A stretch of 64,000 nt of DNA from assembly GCA_023957155.1 (NCBI GenBank), contig JAMLHK010000001.1, forward strand, positions 558,001 through 622,000, written 5' to 3'. The stretch's first letter is position 1, and each line of letters opens with the position of its first letter. The notes beneath the pieces are model-generated. The model had not been told where the DNA came from, ran no database searches, and worked only from the letters and a program-made list of their open reading frames with translations. Shown piece after piece: positions 24,715 through 32,250 of this stretch. Source of the stretch: Chitinophagaceae bacterium. Lineage in GTDB: Bacteria; Bacteroidota; Bacteroidia; Chitinophagales; Chitinophagaceae. Made by a program: the position numbers and the translations under genes.

Positions 24715-25196
24715 GAATATTATCGGTATTGCTAATAGTAATATTCACTTCGTGTATTACACAAAAAAAATGTGCAGAGCGGTACCCCCCTCATCTTGAA
24801 ACAAAGGATAGCATTGTAGAAAAAGAGGAGATTGTTTACCGGGATACAACTATTGCAATTCCCGGCGACAGTGTAGGGATCCGTGATACAATCCCCTGCC
24901 CGGATGTTGATTATTATAAAGAAGGGAAAATTGGTAGAACATCAGTAAAAGTGAACATCAGTAAAGGAAAAATTAAAGTTGATTGTAAATCTGACAGCCT
25001 GCAGTATGTTATTGATAGCCTGGCAAGTATTCATAAAACCAAAGAAGTGTTTCATTCGGAAACAAAGGGGGTCCCGATAGAGGTAGTGAAGTATAAAACC
25101 CCTTCGTGGTGTTGGTGGTATCTTTTTATTACCGGGGGGTATGTTTTATATCGTAACCGTAAAATTATTTACAGACTAATAAAAAGTATAGTATGA
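24711..25196 (+). CDS. putative unimolecular spanin (lipoprotein with C-terminal membrane helix)
   Basis: A 161-residue protein with a lipoprotein signal (VLLIVIFTSC, Cys15), a charged periplasmic stretch and a C-terminal membrane segment (WWYLFITGGYVLYR) followed by basic residues. An outer-membrane lipid anchor at the N-terminus and an inner-membrane helix at the C-terminus is the defining layout of unimolecular spanins such as T1 gp11, which fuse the membranes in the last step of lysis. Its position in the lysis cassette agrees. No sequence homology was tested, so the function is inferred from topology. Confidence 0.62.
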   Translation: MRILSVLLIVIFTSCITQKKCAERYPPHLETKDSIVEKEEIVYRDTTIAIPGDSVGIRDTIPCPDVDYYKEGKIGRTSVKVNISKGKIKVDCKSDSLQYVIDSLASIHKTKEVFHSETKGVPIEVVKYKTPSWCWWYLFITGGYVLYRNRKIIYRLIKSIV

Positions 25197-25471
25197 GTAT
25201 TTTTTTAAAAATCCTGGCTGCCTTTATCTTACTGGCTGCGCCCATTCTTGCCTTTCAAACAACGGCATGGGGAATTAATTTTATTACAGATAACTTCTGG
25301 GTAAGATTCATTCATCCGATTGTTGCCTCATTTATTTTTTCAGGTATCGTTACCGGTAGCTTTAAAGATTATTGGCGCCCCTGGAAGATTAACAGGGAAA
25401 TAAATCCCACCAGGTGGGTTTTTGTAGTTAGTCTTTTCATTACCATTCTTTTTGCGCTGTTAATGGAATAG
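25193..25471 (+). CDS. small membrane protein of the lysis cassette (holin candidate)
   Basis: A 92-residue protein with about three hydrophobic segments (ILAAFILLAAPILAF, PIVASFIFSGIVTGS, WVFVVSLFITILFALLM) and short loops, compatible with a holin. The ATG overlaps the spanin stop (ATGA). No holin family can be named from sequence alone. Confidence 0.6.
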   Translation: MSIFLKILAAFILLAAPILAFQTTAWGINFITDNFWVRFIHPIVASFIFSGIVTGSFKDYWRPWKINREINPTRWVFVVSLFITILFALLME

Positions 25472-25474
25472 CAA

Positions 25475-25900
25475 ATGATATACTTGTTGCAAATATTATA
25501 TGCTGTGCTTTGCGTAGTAGAGGCGAAGTTAGAACAGTATGTTATTTCGGGTAAGCGGGCTGATATTCCTGTTCTTATTGATAAAGAAGAACACCGGTGG
25601 AGTGCTATATATATGATTACATGCGGCATATTTTTAATTATGCCTCCTGCAATGATAACCGGTAATTTTATTCAATTAGTAGTGCTTCTTATTATACCGG
25701 TAATCCGCAGGCTGTTTTTTGATACGGCGCTAAAAATATTTCGGGGATTATCAGATCACCCGATTCATATAATATCCGGTAATCATTTTATTGATAAAAC
25801 TTCAAGAAAAATATTCGGCACTCATGGGGGTGTTAAAGAGCTGGCAGCATGCGCATTGCTGTTGTTGTTATTTAATTATTTAATAGTTAGAGTATTATGA
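25475..25900 (+). CDS. membrane protein of the lysis cassette
   Basis: A 141-residue protein with four likely membrane segments (LLQILYAVLCVVEA, AIYMITCGIFLIMP, FIQLVVLLIIPVIRR, ACALLLLLFNYLIV). It sits between two other small membrane genes and ahead of the endolysin. A holin, antiholin or unrelated cargo cannot be distinguished. Stop and next start overlap (ATGA at 25897). Confidence 0.55.
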   Translation: MIYLLQILYAVLCVVEAKLEQYVISGKRADIPVLIDKEEHRWSAIYMITCGIFLIMPPAMITGNFIQLVVLLIIPVIRRLFFDTALKIFRGLSDHPIHIISGNHFIDKTSRKIFGTHGGVKELAACALLLLLFNYLIVRVL

Positions 25901-26286
25901 AAAGACGTTTAAAAATTTACCTGCAGTTATATGATGGTGTATGGAGTGTGCCTCTTGCATTCCTGGGCTTTTGGTTTTTGGGTATTATGCTATCATTAAT
26001 GGGTACCGCTACGGGGGTTTATGATATCTCATTTATTCAGCCGTTGCTACTGGCAGCAGCAATTGTTATCGGGGCGGCTAATATTGCCCTGGGTGGGCTT
26101 TACTTCACGTTCCGGGGCTTTTACCGGTTTCTGTATGGGCAGGTAAAGCCGGATACCGGCGAGTTCCTCAATTTTTCAAAAATCAACTGGAAAAAATTAT
26201 TGCCGTGGCAGCAGTTCGCTATATCATTATCTGTGTTTTTCTTTTTCTTTTGGGCTGTGATAATCGTGTACTTGAAACTGGTGTAA
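25897..26286 (+). CDS. membrane protein of the lysis cassette
   Basis: A 129-residue protein with four hydrophobic segments (VPLAFLGFWFLGIMLSLMG, PLLLAAAIVIGAANIAL, then a final FFFFFWAVIIVYLKL). Basic N-terminus MKRRLKIYLQLY. Its last 82 bases overlap the endolysin gene in another frame. Function unknown; member of the lysis operon. Confidence 0.55.
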   Translation: MKRRLKIYLQLYDGVWSVPLAFLGFWFLGIMLSLMGTATGVYDISFIQPLLLAAAIVIGAANIALGGLYFTFRGFYRFLYGQVKPDTGEFLNFSKINWKKLLPWQQFAISLSVFFFFFWAVIIVYLKLV

Positions 26287-26810
26287 CAGATCATATACCG
26301 GTCAGTTTATATCATCCTATGCCGGAAGCGGTTCGGGTATCGCTGATAAAGGTTGACAGTATATCTGCATTAACCAACGTCTATTTATCCCAGGTAGGGG
26401 TAAGAGAAAAGACAGGTAATAATGACGGGCCGCAGGTGGAAATGTATTTACGATCTGTGAATTTGGGTAAGGGTTACGCATGGTGTGCTGCCTTTGTACA
26501 TTGGTGTTTAGACAGTGCAGGGATCAGGAATAGTATTACTGCATGGTCACCGTCTGCCCATAATGCTAAAAATGTAGCATGGAATGGTAAGGAGTTTTTA
26601 AAAGATGTTCGCCCGGGTGATGTTGGTTGTTTATACTATCCTTCTTTACGGCGCATCGGACATACTTTTTTTTATCACAGAACAATAAACGGATCTGTTT
26701 ATGAAACGGTAGAGGGCAATACCAATGCCGCCGGCAGCCGGGAGGGAGATGGAGTATACAAAAAGAAAAGATCATTTAACGCAACGTATTCAATAACCAG
26801 GTGGGAGTAA
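26205..26810 (+). CDS. CHAP-domain endolysin with lipoprotein signal
   Basis: A 201-residue cysteine amidase/peptidase. Catalytic residues are visible: Cys94 in GYAWCAAFVHWC, His153 in RRIGHTFF and Glu170 in VEGNTN. The N-terminus RYIIICVFLFLLGCDN (Cys18) is a lipoprotein signal, so the enzyme would be exported and lipid-anchored rather than released through the holin. The GTG start at 26205 lies within the upstream membrane gene; the next ATG would delete the signal. Export fits with a spanin and a pinholin-type strategy, though a holin-released cytoplasmic form from a later start is possible. Confidence 0.8.
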   Translation: MAAVRYIIICVFLFLLGCDNRVLETGVTDHIPVSLYHPMPEAVRVSLIKVDSISALTNVYLSQVGVREKTGNNDGPQVEMYLRSVNLGKGYAWCAAFVHWCLDSAGIRNSITAWSPSAHNAKNVAWNGKEFLKDVRPGDVGCLYYPSLRRIGHTFFYHRTINGSVYETVEGNTNAAGSREGDGVYKKKRSFNATYSITRWE

Positions 26811-26834
26811 ATCCCCCTATTTTAACATTTTATC

Positions 26835-28025
26835 ATGGCAGACTATCCTGTACTTGGCAATCAACTAAAGAGAGAAGTATACGTATCCAAAACAATGACC
26901 CGGTGGAGCCTCACATGGCTTCCGGATGATTATTATACCAATCCGGAAAAGAAATACCCGATTTTGTTTTTTCAACATGGGGCTGGTGAGGCCGGGTTAA
27001 CAGAATCTGATGTACCCAAATTAAATTATAACGGGCCGGGGTATTATATCGCACGGGGTAATAAAATGGAATTTAAGAATCCAAACAGCGGTGAGCTTAC
27101 TAAGTTCATAGTAATGGCGGTACAGAATACGAATGAAAGCTTCTTCAAATCTCCCTGGTATAGCTGGATTTTAGATAACGATCCCCTTATAAAAGATCGT
27201 TATGATAAAAGTGCCGTGTTTGCTACGGGGCTGTCTTTGGGGGCTAAAACGGTTCACCTGATGCTGGTTGACCAGAAAGAATATGCTGAACCGCTGAAAC
27301 GGTTTACAGCGGTTATACCAATGTCAAGTTATTTAAGTGATTCAGAGGTGCGTGAGTTTACGTATAACGTTGCTAAATCTTGTGATATCAAGATTTTTGC
27401 GATGTGCGGAACAGCCGAAGATGCTAAATTCCAGAACGGCACTAAGCAGCTCATCAACTCATTTAAAGACAAACCTGAACAACTGAAAGCCTACTGGCAT
27501 AACAGATCTCATACCGGATGGAATATTGAGTATGACCCCAACTGGAAAGATCCGGAAACCGGGTTTAATATATACGAATGGATGCTTTCAAAAATAAAAG
27601 TTATGAGTACAACAGAATTACATGCCGATGCCGGCGCAAATCAAACCATAATGTTGCCGGCCGATACGGTTAAGCTGGTGGGTACCGGCAGTTATGGCCC
27701 TGAAGGATTAAAGCATGTTTGGAGACAGGCGTCAGGCCCGGCGCAGGGCACAATGAATAACCCCAATTCTATTGGCGTAACAATAAGCGGGTTAAGTGTT
27801 CCGGGGGAATATGCATTTGATCTTGTGCTTACGGCGCCGGACGGAAGAACCGATATCAGCCGCGCTATTGTAACTGTGCTGCCCGATCCGGATGCTGAAC
27901 CGGGTATTACTGTTAAAGTGCTAAATAGCAGAAAGGGGGTGCTTACGGTTGAAGGTCCGGCGCTTACGGAATCAACGGTATTAAAGTTGGGGCTGGTGGA
28001 TCTGGAATATAAAGTGGTGAACTGA
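26835..28025 (+). CDS. alpha/beta-hydrolase esterase fused to a PKD-like domain
   Basis: A 396-residue protein. Residues 1-255 are an alpha/beta hydrolase: HGAGE oxyanion region (49-53), nucleophile elbow TGLSLGA (Ser134), a likely acid at Asp196 (CGTAEDAKF) and His226 (NRSHTGW). Residues about 263-355 are a PKD/Ig-like module (LVGTGSYGPEGLKHVWRQAS, a K319L-type signature). There is no signal peptide. It lies between the endolysin and the leftward cargo genes. It may be a virion-associated polysaccharide esterase or a lysogenic cargo enzyme; the substrate is unknown. Confidence 0.72.
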   Translation: MADYPVLGNQLKREVYVSKTMTRWSLTWLPDDYYTNPEKKYPILFFQHGAGEAGLTESDVPKLNYNGPGYYIARGNKMEFKNPNSGELTKFIVMAVQNTNESFFKSPWYSWILDNDPLIKDRYDKSAVFATGLSLGAKTVHLMLVDQKEYAEPLKRFTAVIPMSSYLSDSEVREFTYNVAKSCDIKIFAMCGTAEDAKFQNGTKQLINSFKDKPEQLKAYWHNRSHTGWNIEYDPNWKDPETGFNIYEWMLSKIKVMSTTELHADAGANQTIMLPADTVKLVGTGSYGPEGLKHVWRQASGPAQGTMNNPNSIGVTISGLSVPGEYAFDLVLTAPDGRTDISRAIVTVLPDPDAEPGITVKVLNSRKGVLTVEGPALTESTVLKLGLVDLEYKVVN

Positions 28026-28029
28026 TGCC

Positions 28030-28233
28030 TTATTTTTCCAGTTCGTTTTTTAGCTGTATCAGGTGGTTGTAGGAAATTAGCTGCAGCAATGGAACCGCAT
28101 TTTCTAACCGGTGTAGCTGTGTAGCAACAAAGCCTTTGCAGTGAATTGTTAATCCGGGAAGGGTTATGATTTCTGGAAGGGTTTTGTTGCTGTAATATTC
28201 TTTTATCTCCTGTATCTGGTCAGTTGTCATCAT
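28030..28233 (-). CDS. small leftward protein, possibly DUF6965-like
   Basis: A 67-residue protein with LPEIITLPGLTIHCKGFVAT followed by a Leu-rich helix. This pattern recalls short proteins of Bacteroidota mobile regions (DUF6965-type), but I am not certain. Its stop lies 4 bases beyond the esterase stop (convergent), and the intrinsic terminator at 28248-28276 lies just upstream, so it is a separate unit. Confidence 0.5.
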   Translation of the reverse strand: MMTTDQIQEIKEYYSNKTLPEIITLPGLTIHCKGFVATQLHRLENAVPLLQLISYNHLIQLKNELEK

Positions 28234-28247
28234 TGATCTATGGCTTT

Positions 28248-28276
28248 AAAAAGCCCCCGGGAATTACCCCGGAGGC
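28248..28276 (-). terminator. intrinsic terminator after the 28303-28818 gene
   Basis: On the minus strand GCCTCCGGG pairs with CCCGGGGGC (one T-G pair) around a 6-base loop and is followed by TTTTT. It lies 27 bases after the leftward stop at 28303. Confidence 0.75.
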
Positions 28277-28302
28277 GGTTGTTGCTAACACTGAGCAGTA
28301 AG

Positions 28303-28818
28303 TTAAGAAATTATATAAATTCTATCAAACATTGCTTGCATTTTATTCATAAGGTCCGGTTCATTGTTATCCCGGTTGATGAGTAGGTAAGCGCTGTGTT
28401 TGACAGATGTTTTATGTTCAAAATTAACGGGAGATATTACCTGCTCCACAACTTTGGCATACAGCCGGAATCTTTTGGTGTTTTCCTTCCCTTCGCCCGG
28501 TAAATCAGATCCGATAAAACCGAAAGAAGCATACGGGTTTTTGCTGTATATTTCTTTCATAATCTGCCCCACGGTAGTTAATACCCTGCTGCATTCATTT
28601 AGTCCGCTCAGGTGGTTGTATTTGTCGGAATAGCACTTCCTTTCCTGCAGGCAAAACTTAACAATAAAAACAAAATAATTGTATTCCTCTACTACAACGA
28701 TGTACCTCTTTTTTGATTTACCGGTAAAGGCGTAATTATGCTGAATTAATTTATCAGTACCGGCGCCCCCGGGTTTTGTGTGGTTGATTTTGTAAAACGG
28801 GTAAGAAGATGAAAACAT
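28303..28818 (-). CDS. hypothetical leftward phage protein
   Basis: A 171-residue soluble protein starting at ATG 28818. Central GKSKKRYIVVVEEYNYFVFI and NPYASFGFIGSDLPGEGKEN suggest a beta-rich fold with a conserved Gly-Ser-Asp loop. It follows the membrane protein gene by 8 bases in the same direction and is closed by a terminator. Because it lies between lysis and repressor genes and reads leftward, lysogenic expression is likely. Family not recognised. Confidence 0.6.
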   Translation of the reverse strand: MFSSSYPFYKINHTKPGGAGTDKLIQHNYAFTGKSKKRYIVVVEEYNYFVFIVKFCLQERKCYSDKYNHLSGLNECSRVLTTVGQIMKEIYSKNPYASFGFIGSDLPGEGKENTKRFRLYAKVVEQVISPVNFEHKTSVKHSAYLLINRDNNEPDLMNKMQAMFDRIYIIS

Positions 28819-28826
28819 TCAGGTTA

Positions 28827-29351
28827 TTACATCCAGTATTGATAGGCGGCGTTTCTTTTTTCCCACAGTTCTTTTTCCGGTACCAGCTTAAAAACTTTGG
28901 ATTCGCTTTTAAATTGTTCGTTATTCAATAAGTTAAGCCTTGACGTAAGCCAGGAATGATAAGTAACAAGGGTTGATGTGGACTTTTGCATCTGGTTAAG
29001 GGTGTACCTCAAATGCAGGGGTGCCTTTTTTAAGTTATATTTTGCAACCGTTTCCAGTGCAGGCATTAATGAATCCATCTTTGCCAGGTGGGTTTTGAAT
29101 TGCCGGTAATCATTATGGGTTTTGAATGCAGGCGGCGCCTTACGCATGTTTTTTTGCAATTCCCTTCTTTTTAGCCTGAGCCAGAAACCAAATGCAAATA
29201 CCAGGGGAAGTCCCAAAAAAAAGGTCAATACCAGTACAAGCAGCTTACCCATGTGGTTGCGCACTTCCTCGTATAGCCAGCCGAGGCTTACCACAGTTTT
29301 AGCATTGCTTAAACTGGCTTCAAAAGGCGGGTATGCGCTTGGAGCAAACAT
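28827..29351 (-). CDS. hypothetical leftward membrane protein
   Basis: A 174-residue protein with one strong membrane segment (KLLVLVLTFFLGLPLVFAFGFWL, about residues 36-58) and a basic, helical cytoplasmic domain (LKRRELQKNMRK onward). It is first in the two-gene leftward unit ending at 28248. A promoter-like box next to a perfect palindrome lies upstream (29437-29460). A superinfection-exclusion or envelope-altering role is possible but speculative. Confidence 0.6.
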   Translation of the reverse strand: MFAPSAYPPFEASLSNAKTVVSLGWLYEEVRNHMGKLLVLVLTFFLGLPLVFAFGFWLRLKRRELQKNMRKAPPAFKTHNDYRQFKTHLAKMDSLMPALETVAKYNLKKAPLHLRYTLNQMQKSTSTLVTYHSWLTSRLNLLNNEQFKSESKVFKLVPEKELWEKRNAAYQYWM

Positions 29352-29436
29352 GGTAGTTAGGCGTTAAAGTACGAGGGTTTAAATAGGAACCGGACAATTG
29401 TATAGCACAATTATAATACAAAATTGCGATTATTTA

Positions 29437-29460
29437 CAAAAATACCGGTATATACCGGTA
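29437..29460 (-). promoter_or_regulatory. leftward promoter-like box next to an 18-bp palindrome
   Basis: TATTTTTG on the minus strand (29437-29444) fits TAnnTTTG. Overlapping its upstream side is the perfect palindrome TACCGGTATATACCGGTA (29443-29460), itself two copies of TACCGGTA. This mirrors the promoter-plus-palindrome at 7461-7491 with a different sequence. No clear -33 box is seen. The rest of 29352-29549 is AT-rich and holds another TACCGGT near 29525. Confidence 0.5.
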
Positions 29461-29549
29461 AAATTAACTGAAAATAGTATTTTTCCCTGCACCATGTATT
29501 ATAGCCCGGCCGCCGGCAAATTTACCGGTTGTCATTATTTGGCAATTTT

Positions 29550-30449
29550 CTATGCTGACTTTGAGATTAGTGTTTCCATCACATCGTACAGGTCAAATTC
29601 ATGAACAATTACTATGGGGTTTCCCGCCTTTCGCAGTTTCGTTACTTCTTCTACTTTCCTGCCATAGCATGTATATACCCAATGTTCGTTTTTGTTATCA
29701 CAAACAACTAAATAATCAACTGATTTGCTTATAGAGTTAACAGCATAGCCACCATACAATTCAATCTTTTCTGCAATTTCCTTTCTCTTATATTTTTTAC
29801 TAATACCTGTAATGCAAAAAGTTTTTTCACAAATTGTTATATCGGGGTCAATTTGATAAAATCCATTTGTAACAGATTTTAAATTGCTAACATTTTCATT
29901 TCCTGATAACTCTTTGCATAAAACCAATAGTGCACCTCTGTTGTGTTCGGATGGTTTGTTTATGAAGCATGTCACCGAATTGTATAATTCGTCATAAGGC
30001 CATTTATTTTGTAATGATGTATTTTCCTCTAACCAGTCGCTAAGATGTTCTATCTCCCTGTTGTTCAAATCATCATCTATGGTAATTCCATTAATCAGGC
30101 CCAATAATGATTGTATTTTAGGCGCTGTATCTTTATGATACTTTATTCCCTCAATCGTATTGTTGCAAAGCCATATTAAATTTTTACACTCATCCGCTGA
30201 TAGATAATTATCTTCCAAAGCAGTTTCAAGGTTTTCAAATACAGATCGGTAAATAGGTTTTCCTTTAAACTGATTGTTTTCGTTCATCCATTTGATAATG
30301 CCAGAATGTTCTAACTTATTAATGATTCCATCACATTTAACCCCTTCCAAAATTCCGGAAAGGATACGAAGATTTTTTTCAATGGTATGATTTATCATGT
30401 ATTTGGTATAGCTGCCGTCATCGTATTTGTTCAATTTATTTAGGTCCAT
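29550..30449 (-). CDS. BRCT-domain protein with TerB-like N-terminal repeats
   Basis: A 299-residue protein. The C-terminal 90 residues form a BRCT domain like that of NAD-dependent ligase: KTFCITGISKKYKRKEIAEK, then GGYAVNSISKSVDYLVVCD and a closing helix. The N-terminal half has repeated short modules (LSGILEGVKCDGIINKLE; LLGLINGITIDDDLNNREIE) with the spacing of TerB/calcium-binding-like helices. No nuclease or ligase residues are seen. BRCT domains bind DNA ends or phosphopeptides; the protein may act in repair or defence in the lysogen. It reads leftward like the other cargo genes. Confidence 0.75.
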   Translation of the reverse strand: MDLNKLNKYDDGSYTKYMINHTIEKNLRILSGILEGVKCDGIINKLEHSGIIKWMNENNQFKGKPIYRSVFENLETALEDNYLSADECKNLIWLCNNTIEGIKYHKDTAPKIQSLLGLINGITIDDDLNNREIEHLSDWLEENTSLQNKWPYDELYNSVTCFINKPSEHNRGALLVLCKELSGNENVSNLKSVTNGFYQIDPDITICEKTFCITGISKKYKRKEIAEKIELYGGYAVNSISKSVDYLVVCDNKNEHWVYTCYGRKVEEVTKLRKAGNPIVIVHEFDLYDVMETLISKSA

Positions 30450-30597
30450 CGGTGAAGTTTAATCAGTCAACGACTATAAGATTGTTGGCGTATTTTTCAT
30501 CACTTCTTTTTATCAAATGGCAAAAAATAACAAAGCATACAATAATTAAATTGTATGCTCACCAAACCCTTATTTGTAATGAAAAAAAATCCCTGCC

Positions 30598-31131
30598 TTA
30601 CATGCCTGCGGGTGTGTCCGCTTGGAGCTGTCGCGCTACAACATCGTTCAGCGCTTTGCTTGTTTCTTCTCTCACCATTTCCAAATTCCGTTTCTGAACC
30701 GTTGCCAGTGTTTTGGCTCCCAGGTCAGTTAAAACGGTTAGCTGTGCCCGGTTCAATCGTTGCGCCACAAGTAGCTCGGCTAAATTAGCGCTGATGATTT
30801 CATGCATCTGCTTTTGCATTTGTTCGAGCATGATGCGATCCCGCTCCAATAGTTCTATGTATTTTTTATTATCCGATTTCTCCTGATAGTTTCCTGGTCC
30901 AATATCCTCATTTTGCGAAAATGTTCCACGTGAAACTTTTTTTAAACTTTCAGAAAATACACTATAGAACCTTCTCAAAAAATCTTCTGTAGGCTTTCTT
31001 TTTTTATTTAGATAGCTGCTAACATTCCCTTTTGGCTCACCTGTAGCCTTTACTATAGCTGCATTCGGAAACCTGAGTTTTAGCGAAGCAACATCTTCAT
31101 AAAATGCATCTATCTCATTTTGTGTAATCAT
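30598..31131 (-). CDS. putative prophage repressor (helix-turn-helix)
   Basis: A 177-residue protein. Residues 1-60 look like a small XRE-type DNA-binding domain (LKLRFPNAAIVKATGEPKGN, then VSSYLNKKRKPTEDFLRRFY). The C-terminal 90 residues are a long helical region (KKYIELLERDRIMLEQMQKQ) suited to oligomerisation. It is divergent from the early genes starting at 31232, with a promoter and a palindrome between them, the layout of a CI-like switch. It lacks a LexA-type peptidase domain, so induction is probably not by RecA-stimulated self-cleavage. Confidence 0.7.
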   Translation of the reverse strand: MITQNEIDAFYEDVASLKLRFPNAAIVKATGEPKGNVSSYLNKKRKPTEDFLRRFYSVFSESLKKVSRGTFSQNEDIGPGNYQEKSDNKKYIELLERDRIMLEQMQKQMHEIISANLAELLVAQRLNRAQLTVLTDLGAKTLATVQKRNLEMVREETSKALNDVVARQLQADTPAGM

Positions 31132-31158
31132 CCAATATTTTAAAATAAAAAAAAGTTA

Positions 31159-31198
31159 TTCAAAAGTTTTGAAATGTTCTCAAATAGTTTTATATTTG
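31159..31198 (+). promoter_or_regulatory. early promoter and operator of the lysis-lysogeny switch
   Basis: TTTG (31168-31171), 19 bases, then TATATTTG (31191-31198) is an excellent Bacteroidota promoter for the rightward early genes. A perfect palindrome TTCAAAAGTTTTGAA (31159-31173) covers the -33 box, where a bound repressor would block the polymerase. The leftward repressor starts only 27 bases away. Confidence 0.72.
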
Positions 31199-31231
31199 CT
31201 TCCGTATTCGTTTTTAACTAATTCCAAATAT

Positions 31232-31477
31232 ATGAATTTAAGTGAACGTGCAATTTCTGCTATAAGGCATAACATTAAGTGCATTGCGGCTCTTATGGTG
31301 GAATTTAACAGAGGGCAGTGGACAATACAAGACTGGTTAGATCCTGATCATAAGTTTCATTGTCAACTTGTGCAGATGACTTCATTGCGAATCATCTCGG
31401 AATATACTGGTTTGTCCAAGGATGAAATTTTGGAAGAAATTCCTTCTGATGCTGAGCGATTGCCAACAGCAGTATAA
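31232..31477 (+). CDS. first early protein, hypothetical
   Basis: An 81-residue protein at ATG 31232, the first gene after the early promoter and opposite the repressor. RAISAIRHNIKCIAALMVEF and LRIISEYTGLSKDEILEEI suggest two helical parts. By position it could be a Cro-like or antirepressor-type regulator, but no helix-turn-helix is clearly visible. An upstream frame opening at 31169 overlaps the promoter and is not used. Confidence 0.6.
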   Translation: MNLSERAISAIRHNIKCIAALMVEFNRGQWTIQDWLDPDHKFHCQLVQMTSLRIISEYTGLSKDEILEEIPSDAERLPTAV

Positions 31478-31548
31478 TGTCGTAAAAATACTAAGTAGAT
31501 TTTCTTATTTATACACCCTATCGAATTAATTACCAAAAGTTAAACCCC

Positions 31549-31746
31549 ATGCCGCGTCCTATAACCCTTAAAACGATACAGGAGCATCATGAGTGTGTTT
31601 GCGGTCGTAACGAAGTTGAAAGCTATGAGCAATTGTTAAGATGGCAGGATTTGAAAGGATACAAGAGAAGGAAGTGTAAAACCAGCGGTTCGCGGTTTTG
31701 GTTCATCAAAATAAATTATTCAACCTGTAATTGTAACGAGATATGA
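31549..31746 (+). CDS. small Cys-containing early protein
   Basis: A 65-residue basic protein with Cys residues in HECVCGRNE, RRKCKTSG and STCNCNE, so metal binding is possible. It overlaps the next gene by 4 bases (ATGA). No known family. Confidence 0.5.
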   Translation: MPRPITLKTIQEHHECVCGRNEVESYEQLLRWQDLKGYKRRKCKTSGSRFWFIKINYSTCNCNEI

Positions 31747-31982
31747 AAACCTTCCCAGGTGCAGAAAAGTTAACGCCCGATGAATTAAAGGTGGTTGAGC
31801 GGCTTAAAGGGGTAGAGCGTAGTTCAGTTTTTGGTATCATGATCGGTAACGTAATGGCCCGGCCACATCCGGTTATTATTCGTCAGTTGATTGCTGATAT
31901 CAAATCACAGTGTGAGGATGCACCGGAAGTTGTGTGTGAAATGCTGGGCTTTAAAACATTTCTTTCCATTGTAAAGCTGTGA
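31743..31982 (+). CDS. small early protein, hypothetical
   Basis: A 79-residue, mostly helical protein (LTPDELKVVERLKGVERSSV, then IRQLIADIKSQCEDAPEVV). It overlaps the previous gene by 4 bases. Part of the early operon; function unknown. Confidence 0.55.
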   Translation: MKTFPGAEKLTPDELKVVERLKGVERSSVFGIMIGNVMARPHPVIIRQLIADIKSQCEDAPEVVCEMLGFKTFLSIVKL

Positions 31983-31985
31983 TAC

Positions 31986-32078
31986 ATGGATTATCATCTT
32001 TTGTTAAATGTTTTACTCTGCATACTGGTTTACGTGTTTTTCAGGGTTGTTTTTTGGGAGAAAGATAATGAGATGTAA
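31986..32078 (+). CDS. possible 30-residue single-span membrane peptide
   Basis: The frame from ATG 31986 encodes a hydrophobic segment (LLLNVLLCILVYVFFRVVFW) with a short charged end (EKDNEM). It starts 3 bases after the previous stop and overlaps the next ATG by 11 bases, so it fits the operon well, but its length makes it uncertain. Confidence 0.42.
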   Translation: MDYHLLLNVLLCILVYVFFRVVFWEKDNEM

Positions 32079-32250
32079 AATTTTGCATATTGAGGTATCA
32101 TCAGTCCCTGGTATTCCTGCCGGGGAAATTTTAACCGCTTTTAGTCCAATTGCTTTTTTTAACGGGGGCGGCTTTAAATATGAATTTGGATCAGCCGCCC
32201 CTACTTTAGACTGGAATACCCTTAAAGTTAATTTATATGGCAGAATTTAA
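32068..32250 (+). CDS. small early protein, hypothetical
   Basis: A 60-residue protein from ATG 32068 (MRCKILHIEVSSVPGIPAGE). A longer reading from 32008 would overlap the membrane peptide fully. It overlaps the repeat protein by 14 bases. Function unknown. Confidence 0.45.
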   Translation: MRCKILHIEVSSVPGIPAGEILTAFSPIAFFNGGGFKYEFGSAAPTLDWNTLKVNLYGRI

